A DNA stretch of 64,000 bases from Aplidium turbinatum (taxonomy: Eukaryota > Chordata > Ascidiacea > Aplousobranchia > Polyclinidae). Below are positions 1 to 12,199 of the stretch, piece by piece; position 1 is the stretch's first letter; every line of letters starts with the position of its first letter. Below the pieces are notes generated by a model. It was not told the origin of the DNA and made no database searches. It worked only from the letters and a program-made list of their open reading frames with translations. Both the position numbers and the translations under genes were made by a program. The stretch is from positions 21,498,477 through 21,562,476 of the forward strand of contig OU964918.1 in the NCBI GenBank assembly GCA_918807975.1. The letters are read 5' to 3'.

Positions 1-341
1 CATTTTTTTATGTCTTTTCAGATGTGAGAAATAAAGTTAGAGTTTTTTTAATTTGCTGGAATTTGCGAATTTCTCTTGGTAATTTTCCGATCGTGATAAG
101 TGGTCCAATTTTCCAATCGTCCATTTTTTTTAAAAGAAAATTACATTTTTGCTCTCAAGTTAGTTATAGCCTATACAATACTTCTTTAAAAAATATAACT
201 AACTTGAGAGCAAAAATGTAGGGTCGTTCAGCAAACACGGTCACTTATGACGATCGGAAAATTACCCAGAGAAATTCTCAAATTCCAGCAAATTAAAAAA
301 ACTCTAACTTTATTACTCACATTTGAAAAGACATAAAAAAA
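1..341. repeat. foldback (inverted-repeat) element
   Basis: Bases about 1-120 reappear reverse-complemented at about 225-341: ATGTCTTTTCAGATGTGAG near the left edge is mirrored by CTCACATTTGAAAAGACAT on the right. A second, inner pair built on TTTTTGCTCTCAAGTTAGTT (about 145-165 and 197-220) is also inverted. The whole block would fold into one hairpin. No coding potential is seen. The left boundary may lie outside the window, so a target-site duplication cannot be judged. Confidence 0.75.
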
Positions 342-424
342 TGGGCTGTAGGCTACTCAAATTAAAAATTGACCACAAAAATGCGCTTCGGTTCAAAGTT
401 TAGATAAAAAAAAATGAAAAAAAA

Positions 425-510
425 GTTAATGCTTCCGGATAGCATCGAACTCATCCCCTCTAGAATGGCAACCCGAGACGCAACGTATGCGCCACGGACT
501 GAGTTGAAGA
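425..510 (-). repeat. possible tRNA-derived SINE head
   Basis: On the minus strand an A-box-like GTGGCGCATACG is followed after about 40 bases by a B-box-like GAGTTCGATGC. Spacing suits a tRNA-derived promoter with a variable arm. No clean cloverleaf can be drawn, so a SINE remnant fits better than a working tRNA gene. Confidence 0.4.
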
Positions 511-659
511 AAACGTGTTGAATTTACAACTTTATATCGGCGCTTCACGTCTTTTGCTTTGAAAGAGAAAAAGAAAAAGTACTTATGTAATGACGTCATG
601 ACCGGTCAAATAGTGTTTCAGATTCAAAGACCGGAGCCGGTCAAATAGCCACTGCCAAA

Positions 660-2830
660 AAAGTTTGAAGAAACAAAAAGTGACTCCAAGAAAACATGGA
701 AGATCATTAATGAGATGATAGAGGGGAAAAGAAATTCGAATAATAAAAAGCTTCCTTCAACTATGACTATAAATGATAAAACCTATAAAACAGATTCTAT
801 TGAAAATGGGAAAAACCAACTGAAAAAGGTGATTTGGTACTATGACACTTCCTCAAATGGGCGATCTACCTAATACAGAAAGTGATATAGATTCTATTGA
901 ATTCATTAATTTATTTAATAATTACTTCACAAATATTGCAACTTCAATGGCAGCTAAAATTCCAAATTCAAATGTAAATTTTGAATCATTCATGTTAAAC
1001 AGAAAATGTTCTTCTTTTGGCTTTCCTGATATAAATGAGATAGAAGTATCTGATGCTATAAGGAGCCTCAAAGCAAATAAAGCTTCAGGCATTTTTGAAA
1101 TACCTTCTAAATTTATCAAAATGGCTAATATAATTATATGCCCTTTTTTAACAAAAGTACTGAATAAATGTGTTTTGCAAGAAATCTTTCCTGATGTACT
1201 CAAAAAGAGTCTGATAATACCTGTACCAAAAGTTAGTTCACCTTTACACTTTACAGATTTGCGACCAATTTCTTTATTGCCAACTTTTGCCAAAATTTTC
1301 GAAAATTTTTTATATAAACGGATGATGAATTTTATTGACAAATATAATATTTTAACCCCAGCTCAACATGGTTTTCGTGAAAATGATTCAACAAGCTAAG
1401 CATTGACAAAAATTTATGATGATTTACTTTCTAACTTGAATGATCACAAATACACATGCTTGGTTTTTGTTGATTTAAGTATAGCTTTCGATACAGTTGA
1501 TCATGGCATACTTTTAAAAAAACTTCACCATTATGGCTTTCGTGGCAAGTTTTTAAACGTTTAAACATCTTATCTAACAAATAGAATGCAAAGTACAAAA
1601 ATTAATGGTAAGAATTCTAATTTCAATGTTGTTAAATGTGGTGTCCCACAGGGGTCAATCCTTGGTCCCTTGCTTTCCAAATGCATCTTCTTTTTCAACT
1701 ACACTTTTTGCTGATGACTCAAACTTTCATATGTCAGGCAGATGCCTGACATCTCTCCAAAAAAATGTCAATAGAGAAATAGGAAAAATTGATGTGTGGA
1801 TGAAATCCAATAAACTTTCATTAAATTATAGTAAAACTACTTATATGATCCTCTGCAACAAAAAAAGTGCAGCAGAAAATTTTAGTCTGTCCATCAGTGG
1901 CCGATCCATCGAAAGGAAGAAATGTATAAACTATCTAGGTGTAACTTTGGATGAGCGATTGACATGGGATAGTCATATTATTAATCTTAGAAAGCAGCTT
2001 GCAAAGGTCTGCGGCATAGCATTTAAGCTGAGATACATTGCCCCTTTAACAATATTACAAACTTTATATTACCGTATGCTTTGTTTCAATCCAAGATCCA
2101 ATACTCGATTATAAATTGGGGAAGAGCAAACTCTACATTGCTTGCTCCACTACAAGTGTTACAAAACAAGTTCATTCGATCCTCCTTATTTTTGCCGAGG
2201 TCAACAAATACAACTGTTCTTTATCACCAATTTAATGTGCTCAGAATTGCCGATATTATTAAATTAGAAACTGCAAAATTTATGTACAAATATATGCACA
2301 AAATGCTGCCCCGGGTCTTTGCTGGCTGCTTTATTTTTGTAAACGAAATTCACCATCATAAACCCATCAAAACCAAAAGAATGATTTATATTTGCCTTCT
2401 ACAATGTCAAACTTTGGTAAGAAGATGCTATGTTTTAATGGAGTGAAACTATGGAATCAAGTACCAAAAGAAATAAAAGAAAAGTCTTATAATGTTTTTA
2501 AATTTAAATGTTTATTAAAGAATTTGTACAATGATCACTCCTGAAACGTATCATCCGCTTATTTCTCTACACAGTTTTTTTTTATGCTGCCCTGTGTTAT
2601 TCCATTGTTAATGTATTATGTAAAGTGCTGGTATTGTGCTATATATTATATATGTGTTAATGTTCTTAATTTTGTGTCTTTTGTTTAAATGTTTGGGTGG
2701 TAGCTGACTTTGGTGACCTTTTGGTCTTTCGCTGCCATCCTTGTTATGCGAATTATTTGTGTTTATTGTGTTTTTGCTTTTTGTGTCTTTCTTTTTCGCC
2801 AACAAAACAAAAAAATAAACTGAACTGAAC
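660..2830 (+). mobile_element. decayed LINE, Jockey/CR1-like group
   Basis: A 5'-truncated non-LTR retrotransposon. Coding remnants start near 660 with a typical pre-RT stretch (KTWKIINEMIEGKR) in a different frame from the part that follows. The reverse transcriptase region runs to about 2446. The 3' end is AT-rich and finishes near 2830 with AAATAAACTGAACTGAAC. A similar terminal sequence at about 21515-21545 probably marks another copy of the same 3' end. No target-site duplication was identified. Confidence 0.8.
842..2446 (+). pseudogene. LINE reverse transcriptase (broken)
   Basis: Reverse transcriptase of a Jockey/CR1-type LINE, which would copy its own RNA into the genome by target-primed reverse transcription. 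Visible blocks in order: a pre-RT helix (SLKANKASG), the 'PVPK..LRPISLLP' block, a motif A with FVDLSIAFDTVDH, motif B as [11 protein letters not shown], motif C as FADD, then YLGV and the thumb. The frame is broken by stops at about 1397 and 1561, a small deletion between motifs B and C (the usual 'YINDL' residues are missing) with a frame change, and a frameshift near 2085. The endonuclease half is absent. It cannot make a working enzyme. Confidence 0.85.
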
Positions 2831-2839
2831 ATTAATCAA

Positions 2840-3157
2840 CAATATACTGTCTTAAAAGAATTAAGTTGAACATAGCCAACATAGCCTTATTAAAAGGTTT
2901 AAGTCATTTAAATGATATTTTTTTGTTTAAGAAACCAAACCTTTGTGCAATGTCCTTTGCAATTTCAAACGACGCACCAGTGCGTTACGACTTACAGTTT
3001 GACAATCACTGCAGGCTAATACATAAACAAAGCACAAACAATTTTTAAATTTCGCATTTTATCTATCATGCTGAAAACCCGGAAACTTTCAAGGACCCCC
3101 TGAAATCGCTTCACGGACCCCTTGGGGTGCATGGAATCCCGGTTGAGAACCATTGGT
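2840..3157. mobile_element. possible hAT-type element, right end only
   Basis: The stretch ends with GGTTGAGAACCATTG at 3143-3157, the terminus form common in hAT MITEs (CAATGGTTCTCAACC when reversed), preceded by a C/G-rich CCCCTTGGGGTGC block. No matching left terminus was found between the LINE tail and this end. The rest of the stretch has no recognisable content. Confidence 0.35.
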
Positions 3158-3169
3158 CTAGCGGTCTAG

Positions 3170-3378
3170 CAGGGTCTGCTACTATTCGGTGAGTCCGATT
3201 CGGTGAGAGCCTTTTTCGGTGAGAGCCCTATTTGGTGATTTTTTTGAATTTTTTTTTGAAAATTATCGGGTACCGTAGCCTAATTAAAACCCCTAACCTC
3301 AAAAAACTAAAACAAAGAAAATGTTAGAAAAAAAATAATGTTTATGTCTATAAGTTAGTACGTTTGAATAGTTAAAAT
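3170..3378 (+). mobile_element. left terminus of a 9-bp-TSD family element
   Basis: Begins with GGGTCTGCTACTATTCGG, one of the two fixed ends of a repeat family seen at least eight times here, followed by the subterminal repeats TTCGGTGAGTCCGA and TTCGGTGAGAGCC. The next part (3305-3378) matches, reversed, 21287-21345 inside the 19198-24430 member. The body is then interrupted by the hAT-like block at 3379. The partner right end may be the terminus at 10609, but no matching target-site duplication was found. Confidence 0.6.
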
Positions 3379-4581
3379 CATAGGCGCCTATCTATTTTAT
3401 TGGCCGTGGGGGCGAAAGCGTGTTTCATCAGCAGCAACGTAAATTCAGCAAATGTCACGCAGATGGATGACGTAATTATGCCGTCACACTAGGATTGCTT
3501 TTATTGCCACACTCGGAGTTATTGCTACGTTCGACCTACCATTAATTATTATAAACAAAACTCGACCACTTCGGTTAAGCAAACACATGACATGCGTCTG
3601 CGTTAGCTAGCGGTTGATGGACTGCGACTCTTTAAGCTAAGCACAACATAAAGTTTAGCAACAAACTAGATTTATTAGCATGAAACAAGAGACGAAAAGG
3701 TTTACTAAAAGGTACACTGTAAATGGAATGACAATGTTTTGAAATGGAATGCAAATACTAACTTGATCATACGCTTGAAAATATACCTGTGGAAAGTAAA
3801 ATCATTCATGTTTACATCAATTCAACAGCAAACAGCACGTCACCTTGAATAAATTTAAAAGTTGCTGACATCCGTAAGCAGCCCTTGAAAAATAGTTACA
3901 GAGAGACGTTTGATTAAGTTTTCGACTTGACATTGCTCCCTTTTCACTACATTATCGCAACTTATGACTGACCGCTGTAAAACGCCCGTTTTCGCGTTGC
4001 AGATGAAACAAAAGATGCGCATATTCCGCCTTTGATCAGGATTCTATGGCAACGGTCGTGTGTGCGCCATTCAGTTTGCGTGAGTCCGTTACTGCATTGA
4101 TTATGCGGCGTGTGCGCAATGCGGTTTGTACGAGCCCTTGTTGCGTTGGTTAGTGGTTACCTCGGGCCGAGACTTCAAGTTCGTTTTCACAGCGAGCGAT
4201 TTACTGGGCACCACGCAATTCACTGCAGTGCAGAGGTTTCGACTTGCAAAGGCGACATCAAGTCTGTTTGCAAGCTCATAAAGCTAAACGCACGCTTCGT
4301 CTACGTAGCAAATTATCTTTTTCTTTTGGGTGCATTCAACATCTGATGACATTGAATCAACACAAAATGGTAGATTTTTGCTATTTTCCAGGCAGCAAAA
4401 TCAATCATATTTACATTGATTCAACGTCTGCAGACGTTAAATCAATGTAAAAATGACAGATTTGGTTGTCTGGTGTGGGATTGTAGCATCGCTACTCGTT
4501 CTAGTGATTATTTATTGCGAAGCTGTTGCGGTTTGCATTCAAAGAATGTTTTCCTGCTGCCGATCGCTAGTTCATCTATTG
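3379..4581. mobile_element. non-autonomous hAT-like element (CATAGGCGCC end)
   Basis: Starts CATAGGCGCCTA, the same terminus as the element at 62648, and the two are nearly collinear copies. Flanks are GTTAAAAT and TTCAAAAT, a weak 8-bp pair. The right end (about CATCTATTG) has drifted from the CACCTATG seen in the 62648 copy. Small reading frames inside are shared between copies but look like nothing known. The palindrome at 4389-4473 lies in its right part. Confidence 0.6.
4389..4473. repeat. CTGCAG-centred palindrome
   Basis: An inverted repeat centred on CTGCAG at 4428-4433. The core reads CAACGTCTGCAGACGTT with ACATTGAT/ATCAATGT arms, and weaker outer arms (CCAGGCAGCAAAATC / ATTTGGTTGTCTGG) extend it to about 85 bases. 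The same palindrome recurs in several unrelated elements of this window. Confidence 0.8.
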
Positions 4582-5120
4582 TTCAAAATACATGTAAAAA
4601 CTTACATACGAGTTATTAATTACGGAGATAGCATAAATTTGATGCTCTAAAACAAAGTCATATATTATTAGGGTTGGGCACACATAGACTTTTTCTCTGT
4701 TGTCCTATTAAAAGGAGTGTTTTTTATGGCCATTTTTCATGCTGATCACAAATCCGTTGAAATTTTTGATCTATGATGATGTTTTAGGTTGGTAAAATGC
4801 AAAAATTCATAATGGCCGCCAAATTTACACATTTTTCAGCTAAAATTTGATAATTATGTCTTACTAGGTCATGTAATATGTCATTTTATTTGTTTTCAGG
4901 GTCATTGATATCAATAATCATGTTTTTAAACTCGCACAGATCAACTGGACCGCTCCAGATACATATTGCAATAAAATCTGCACAAAAATGTGAGCAGAAG
5001 CATAATTTCAAAGGAAAAAATTAAGATATAAATTTCCATTTATAAGCTACTTTAATTTTCACTTCAACATCTGGGTACCAGCATCTCAACAACTTTGTTT
5101 CTACAAGAGTCCTTTGAATT

Positions 5121-8100
5121 TCAAAGGACTTTTTTCAGCAAGATGTAGACATCAACAGAAACATTATTTTCTGGCTTGATAGCATTTCTGATGGATGTTT
5201 TCAGTTCGTCTACACTGAACTTCTCAAACGTGAATGTTTTTATACCGTCGGCACATTTAACTCTACACTTTTGGCGTATATCGGGCGCCACTGTCGATCT
5301 AAGGTAACCAATTTTCTTGAGCAGTTGTGATTCATTATGTCTATCAAGAGAGTCAAGGGTATTTGGAGTCGCCGGACCTCCATGCTTCTTACACTCCTCA
5401 AGTACCAGTAGCACTTTGGACATTTTCTTCTTCTTCGCTTCTTGCTTCTTCAGAAGCGCAAGTTGTTGACTTGTTTTTAACTTAACAATGAAGTCTTGTT
5501 CAAGCTTTTTCGCCTAGGTAACTTCTTCTGAGCACCTTGCCCATTTCCATTTCTTCAACTTCTTATCTTCACTGAGATCTGTAAACGACGAATCCATGAG
5601 AAATTTGTCCGTTGAAACTACATTCTTCCGAATGAGTTCTCACTGTCGTCGACCCACCACTGAAAGTTATACGGTTATCAAGTTTGGCGAATTCGGATTC
5701 GCCTCCTCTAAATTTGTCAATGGTGTATGTTTCAATTTGACGTCATCACTACTTTGACCTGCAAAAAAGTTCATCCATTGCATCTAGAACTTCATTCAGT
5801 ACAGCACCATACAGTCAGACTTGACCCCTCTCCGCGTTCATGCACTCCTCTTGCTTGGCTCTAATTTCTGGTATTTTCTTTTCGAAAAACGACCTGACAC
5901 CTGCCCAAGTTCTCTCACCACCCGTGTCATCTTTACATTAATCAATACCAAGCAGTCCCATCAGAGGCATAATCAGCTCATCACCAAGCATTCAGTAAGC
6001 TTCAGCACAACACGAGAACCAATCGTTTTGGACGTACATGGAAACTGCGTGTACTAGTTTGTTGGCATTAGGGTCAAGAATAGCGTCGAAGAAATCTAAT
6101 ATTGACTGACGGCGACTCAAGTATTCCCTGGCTATTTCCGCGATACGCCCCAAACGATTTCCAGTAAAGCCTTTGAAACTGTCGTGTTTAATCCCCTGAG
6201 CATCCATCCAATTTTTATAATCATTATAAAGTGATATTGAATGTGCAGCGTGGCTAGGCGACAACAATTTGGCGATTGCTATCTGTGCCAAAGTATGGAC
6301 GCTGGTGCTGGGAGATGTGAATATTTTCTCACCAGAAGATACGTGTAGCAACTTCTGAACACCCATCTTTTGCTCTATATTACGAAAAACCTTATCGCAA
6401 GCATGGTCAATTCCCAAAATTACATGGGCACAGCATTTTATCATCTTCTCCGCTTCAATACCTAGATGTTGCAAGAGCGTGGTACAGTCACCTGCCCCCT
6501 GTCGGACATCCAAAAATCAATGGCACCTTTGATTTCATCGACGGTTGAATTTGACAATGCTGCCAAGCATTTAAGCTTGTACTCGTATGCTGCAGCGCCA
6601 TCTGCTCCGGCATGACTTAGATTCTCTGTGTAACCAGTAGTCATGGTACGTCTGTCTCGATTGGGTCCCGATGTTGTAATGTGGTCGGCCTTTACATCAT
6701 ACAACCAATGGCCGGCTGCTTTTTAGTAGTGTCATCGAGGCCGACAGTTAGAGCTCGACCGATATCACTTTTTCAGGCCGATACCGATATTTATAAATTT
6801 TTTAGGCCGATACCGATATATATCGGCCGATATATATCAGCTACGAAAATTTGTTACCAACAAAGTTATTAAGCAACAAACCAGTCCAAGAAAGTTTATG
6901 GATTAGTTGCTGTAATGGAAAAATCATTCTTAACACAAATCACAAAAAACATCAAACAAAAAAGAAACAACCCAGGCCTCGAAATTCGTCTTTGCGGACG
7001 GCGGACAAACGTGTCCGGTCTGAATTCTTCGCCATTTAAGAGCTATGGCCAGTGGCCTTTCCAAACCGTGGCCATTGGCCACGGTTTGGAAAGCTTTTTA
7101 AAATTTCAGCGAAGGCTTTCATCAGACCAACGAGGTGCGCTTTGAGAGTCAAAGCGCTGTGTAGCTGCAATACGCCGCATAACTGATTAACTTCCACCGA
7201 ACGAAGTTGTGTGGCTTCTTGCGTCACAATGCTCTTGGCGCGGGTCGGAAAACTTCTACAATGACGCTACTATTTTCTTCTGTGCAAAGTTTCACTAGGT
7301 ATTTTTCTTTGGGTTTATTTTTGCATGTCATGTGAGCGAAAGTTAATTTTCCCTGGGCCTTTTTTTTTCTTACTGTAATACCAAAACTTGACAAATTTTG
7401 TTGCATCTTGCTGTGATAGCCTACTCGTATGATCTAATTGATCTAATTTTGTAACGAATGATCTAATGATCTAATTTTGTAACTAATCTTGCCTTATCAA
7501 TATCACTCGGAGATCAAAGCCAGACATTGTGACGTAGGACTTAAAATAAGTTGTGCGTGGTTAGTGTAGAAGTACACCGGTACTCCCATCGATTCTTAGC
7601 GAAAAATTCACTTTTGTTACACTGATTCAATGTCATCAATCGTTGAAGCAACGTAAAACCTGAAAGTTTTCCAGCTTGAATGGAAGCTAAGGGATACAGT
7701 ATTAACATTTTCTAGATGCGCGCACTAGAATGGGCGGGAAATTATATTCTCGCAACAATTGTTCGTGCTATGCAAGTACGTTTGAGCAACTTGTGTTTCT
7801 TCTAAAGGCATGTATGGCTGGTTTTGAGTGTGCTTTTGCTGGCCGATGTTTATCGCCGATACAATATATTGGCTACACCTGATATCGGCCGATACATATC
7901 GGCTGACCGATATATCGGTCGAGCTCTACCGACAGTTACAACACTGTCTCCTTTCTCCAGAAGTATATTAGCGACCATCTCCAAATTCATATGTGAGGCA
8001 TTCTCCAAATACCTGTTGAGAGTTCTCCTACTTGGGAAAACATAGGTCAAATCTTTGGTACATTTTTGTCGTTTTTGTGCAGGTGTCTCAGCTTCGGAGC

Positions 8101-9197
8101 TTCCACTTGGAAGTGATGAGATTAGTTCTTGGCTTTCAGAATTCGATTCATCATCACCTTCTTCATTTTCTTCAGTGCTCAACTCCCAGTTTTGATCAAA
8201 TATCAAGTTAGCAGTTTGTATTATTATACCGGTTAAATCTGCAGCACTCACTTTATAATCCGAGAAACATTGCACTGTACATCGCACTATTTTTTCGTTG
8301 AGTTTATTGCAACTTTCTCTGACCTTGACTTTTGGGAAACGATCACTGTAGAAGTCATTGACAGTGTCCAGAGTATCAGGTAAACTGGACGATTTCTTAC
8401 TACGGGTAGTGATGAAAGAAGGTGAAGACGTACGAAAGTTCAGATTATCCATTGAAAAATCCACATCTTGTTTCTCCTCACCGCTGATCATGATTGAGTG
8501 ATTATCGCCATCAGCCAGAGACAAGTATTCCTCATACTGCAACTTCCTACCCTCCATTTCTCGCATTGTACAAGATTTCATTTCTTCTCATTTCTTCTCA
8601 GCTGATAATTGGCGTGTATCTTGTCGGTGCTTTTGTTTTTACCAGGAACTTGAAACAGTAGATAGAAAAGTAGCTTTATAACTTCCAAAGCAGTTATCGC
8701 GGTAGAATTCTTCATCTTCTGAAGTCATTTTTACTCCAAACTGCTTCTCTAATTTCGCTTGATAGTCGCTGATTTTTGTTCGAACATCGTATGCATTTTT
8801 AGTCATTCTCTCAATAAGACTCATTACTTTACTAATCCACGCATCCGTTTTCTTGTACCTTGTATTGTTATTTTGTTTGCACAAATTTCTCAGAAGTTCA
8901 TTCATAGTCATTTTTGATTTTTTGGGATACCACGCTTTCATGCTCTGGGTATACATTCTTTTCCACCCAATCTTTGCAAAGTTCAGTTGCAACTATTTTG
9001 CTACTATCTACTAGTGTCAGTTGTTTCTGTCCTTTCTTTGTTTTGCATACACTTAACATGCGACCGAGGCTGTATCTTCCATCGGGTAATTTACTCAACG
9101 TCTTTATTTCAGGTTCCTCATGGTACACTATCCCATACAACGTTTTTTTCACAGAGTCACTTCGTGTATTAAGTATATAATTAGTTTCAGACATCAC
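5121..9197 (-). pseudogene. transposase with D-D-CxxH layout (broken)
   Basis: Minus-strand pieces read in this order: 9197-8898, 8992-8639, 8581-7929, 6740-6462, 6513-5992 and 5423-5121. Around the hAT insertion the sense sequence continues VVTVG-LDDTTKK, so the insertion falls at the first acidic motif. Next comes WMSDR with a nearby AGD, then KCCAHVILGIDHA, which fits the [C/D](2)H signature known from several cut-and-paste transposase superfamilies, then LLSPSHAAHS. The C-terminal piece has LRSTVAPDIRQ. Similar uncharacterised proteins are, from memory, widespread in invertebrate genomes. Frame changes occur near 8900-8990 and 6470-6510, and a stop-rich gap lies between 5990 and 5425. Not functional. 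Superfamily not settled. Confidence 0.65.
6749..7928. mobile_element. hAT-type element inside the transposase gene
   Basis: TIRs TAGAGCTCGACCGATAT (start) and ATATCGGTCGAGCTCTA (end) are flanked by a perfect 8-bp duplication CCGACAGT (6741-6748 and 7929-7936), the hAT signature. Subterminal GGCCGATA/TATCGGCC repeats are present. The interior has no transposase. It is mostly a truncated copy of the 5-bp-TSD family that starts CAGGCCTCGAAATTCG at 6973 and stays recognisable to about 7790, where it loses its right end. Confidence 0.9.
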
Positions 9198-9615
9198 GGT
9201 TGATTATCTGTAACGACACGAAAAACGTACAACATCAAAAACAAAGGATATAGTTGATTAATCAACTCAAAAATGGATCTGAAATTAAAAAGTAAACATT
9301 TTTCAATAAAAAATACACAGTTTTAGCTATAACTGTATAAAGTCATTATGTATCACTGTTTTGACCTCATATTCGATATCAGTGACCCGGAAAACATGAA
9401 AAATGACATATTACATGACCTAGTAAGACATAATTATCAAATTTTATCTGAAAAATGTGTGAATTTGGCAGCCATTTTGAATTTTTGCATTTTACCAACC
9501 TAAGATATCATCCTAAGTCAAAAATTTCAACGGATTCATGATCAGCGTAAAAAATGGCCATAAAAAACACTCCTTGTAAAAAAAGTAATGCTGTTTGCCC
9601 TACCCTAATATTATC

Positions 9616-10200
9616 ATATATAGTCAAAGTGGCAAATGCGCGGACGAACAGTTTTTACGATAATGCACGGTCCATCAATTTAGAGATTTAACCGGCGGTA
9701 AGTATTAACCGGCGATTCAATTCGATATTATCAAACCTCCATCTTTACACTCTGACTACAAAAAAAAAAAGTAGGCCTATATCACGTGAAAGTTACGAGT
9801 AATTAAGCATTGATTTCAACGACTTAATTTTTGGGCAAAATCAACTTTACGACCGGTTTTGCGAACTTTGATCTTCCGCTTTGCAAGACAACTTGATAGT
9901 TACTTTGAACTTTAGTCCAACGTAGAGTGGTTTCACTTTAACCTGAATAAAAAAATGTCTACTTCTGGCTTTCTTTCCCAATTAAAATCATTAATCAACG
10001 CATTCGAAAAGGTTTTCCAGAATTTCGTTATTGCTTTGTGACAAGCATTTCTATGGTAAACAACTTTACCTCGCTTCCCATTTTTTTCTCCGCTATTCTC
10101 TTTTAAATATCAACGCGCGTAGTCTTGCTCCTCCGTCAAGGGGTGGTAATTACATGCAATTCATTATGACGCAACCGAAGGCTTTAATTTATCACACGGC
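9616..10200. other. repeat-derived stretch, content not recognised
   Basis: No gene is visible. It lies between the unassigned transposon and a terminus of the 9-bp-TSD family, so it is probably interior sequence of the latter. It includes a short TTAACCGGCG duplication near 9690 but nothing matching a known domain. Confidence 0.5.
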
Positions 10201-10609
10201 TCACCCAGACAGTAAAATCCGCCATTTTTACATTGATTTAACGTCTGCAGACGTTGAATCAATGTAAAAATGACTGATTTTGCCGTCTGGGAAGGCACTC
10301 AAAGGTAAACACTGGATAAGATGCAAAATGCAAAAGAAACGATAGCCTATTGTGGAATAAAATACAAAATTTTCTAAATAAACAGAAGGCGTCGTTGGAT
10401 TTACAGAAGGATTTTGTTGGATTACAGAAGGATTATCGTTGGATTTTCAAAAAATTGCAGAATAGTGAACTAACTGATAAAGACTGCATCCAAATAGGGA
10501 ACTAGCTCAATCGGTCTACCCAAATCGGACTAGCCGAATAGGGTAATAGCCGAATAGGGTAATAGCCGAATCGGACTAGCCCAATCGGACTAGCCGAATA
10601 GTAGCAGAC
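10200..10609 (-). mobile_element. right terminus of 9-bp-TSD family, 'CTAG' variant
   Basis: Ends AATAGTAGCAGACCC at 10609, the reverse of the GGGTCTGC end. The subterminal repeats here read CGGACTAGCCGAATAGGG rather than the CACCGAAT type, matching the variant at 62256. Inward lies a block shared with 19560-19760, 37260-37345 and 62382-62520 (AATACAAAATTCTCTAAATAA), and the palindrome at about 10202-10282. Confidence 0.65.
10202..10282. repeat. CTGCAG-centred palindrome
   Basis: Near-perfect inverted repeat around CTGCAG: TTTTTACATTGAT on the left and ATCAATGTAAAAA on the right, with outer CCAGACAG/CCGTCTGG arms. Confidence 0.8.
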
Positions 10610-10854
10610 CCACTACTACCGGTACTTAGTTATTATTTGACTTTAAAAGTGAACTCAGTCATGTTCGAAACTTCAATAGTTTATTGATAAAGCTTTCGGC
10701 TACGCAAACCTGGACTAACAACAAATAAATGCCGGACATGTGCATTAACAAAACAATATATTTTTCTGTTCAATATTACATTTTGTGTGAAAAGCATTGC
10801 CCTATCTGTCAAGAGGATGCAACCTAATTCGTGCCTTGAAAAGATTAAGAGAAA

Positions 10855-11590
10855 AAATTAGAAAAAGCCGAAGTTGCTGATTGCAGTTTCCGCAAACGTT
10901 TGAAACTCCGATCAACCCTAACCCTTTTAAAATGTTTGCGGAAGCTCCGATCAACCCTAACCTTAAACCCTAACCCTTTTAAAATGTTTGCTAAAACTGC
11001 GATCAGCGACTTTGGCAAACTCTTATGATCATTACCAGAAATTTTAAAGTGTTTGCGGAAACTCCGATCAACCATAACCTTAACTCTTTTAAAATGTTTG
11101 CGGAAGCTGCGATCAGCGATTTCGGCAAACTCTTAGGATCATTATCGGAAATTTTAAAATGTTTGTGGAAACTGTGGAAAAAACGGAAACTTTGATCAGC
11201 GACTTCGGCTTTGTTCTATTTTTTTCTCTTGATCTTTTCAGTTTTTTTGTTTTCGAAAACACCTTAAATCCTAACCCTTTTAAAATGTTTGCAGAAACTC
11301 TGATCAACCCTAACCCTTTTAAAATGTTTGCGGAAACTGTGACCAGCGACTTCGGCAAACTCTTAGGATCAATACCGGAAATTTTAAACTGTTTGTAGAA
11401 ACTGCGGGAAAACGGAAACTGCGATCAGCGATGTTCTATTTTTTCTCTCGATCTTTTAAGTTTGATCTTTTCAGTTTGCAGATATCGATTCCTAACCGAT
11501 ACTCCGATACCTTAACCCTAACTACCGATACCCTAACCTTGCGGAAATCAGCAACTTCGACTTTTTTTAATTTTTTCTCTCGATCTTTTC
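10855..11590. repeat. degenerate minisatellite with telomere-like CCCTAA pieces
   Basis: The phrases AAAATGTTTGCGGAAACT, CGATCAGCGACTTCGGC and CCCTAACCCTTTT recur in shuffled order, with unit spacing of roughly 55-120 bp. The array ends near GATCTTTTCAAGGTACGAAC. It is not a pure telomere repeat and has no coding sense. Confidence 0.65.
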
Positions 11591-12199
11591 AAGGTACGAA
11601 CTAGGGATGTGCTGATTACAAAATTTTTGTTGATGCCGATTCTTAAACATTTGCCAATTCCGATGCCAATTCTTTGGTTAAATGATTAAAGCTGCTTTTA
11701 GTTGGCGCTCTACAAGTGGTTGCGATTTTGTTACAAGTTGCTGCTTTTGAAATGTCTAAAAGCGTTCACTAGGGTGGCTCTTAAAATTGAGTTTTTGAAT
11801 TTTGCTTGGGACACCCTTTCAAATGGTGAGGTTGTCAGAAAAAATAACTCTTGCAAATTTTTTTTTAATTTGAAGTTGATTTAGAGGTGGCCCTCCCCCC
11901 CTAAAGTTCTGTGCCCTCCCTCGAAATACCAAATCTGCGTATCTCGAAAACCAATTGAGCTAGAGATACAGTTTTTGTGTTAAAAGATGCAGAAAACATG
12001 GTTTTCTATCTGCTTTCTGAACATTGAATGCATCTATCTTGAGTAGAAAAGCAGTTATTTAGAAAAAACGCCTTTGACCAAATCTTGATTTTACAACCTT
12101 TTTTGTGACCACGAAACCGTCTACAAAATTTCGTTTTTTTGTCTTAATTTTTGCACCTTAGAGGGAACACTGGTAACGATATTCATATCAAAATGTAAT

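Larger units (their letters stand above)
4669..9607 (-). mobile_element. autonomous-type DNA transposon, superfamily unassigned
   Basis: Terminal inverted repeats of roughly 250 bp, about 90% alike by eye, begin TAGGGTTGGGCA at 4669 and end TGCCCTACCCTA at 9607. Both flanks carry ATATTAT (4662-4668, 9608-9614), a 7-bp direct repeat that may be part of an 8-bp duplication. All coding remnants lie on the minus strand between the TIRs. A hAT element (6749-7928) sits in the middle of the transposase gene. Confidence 0.8.
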
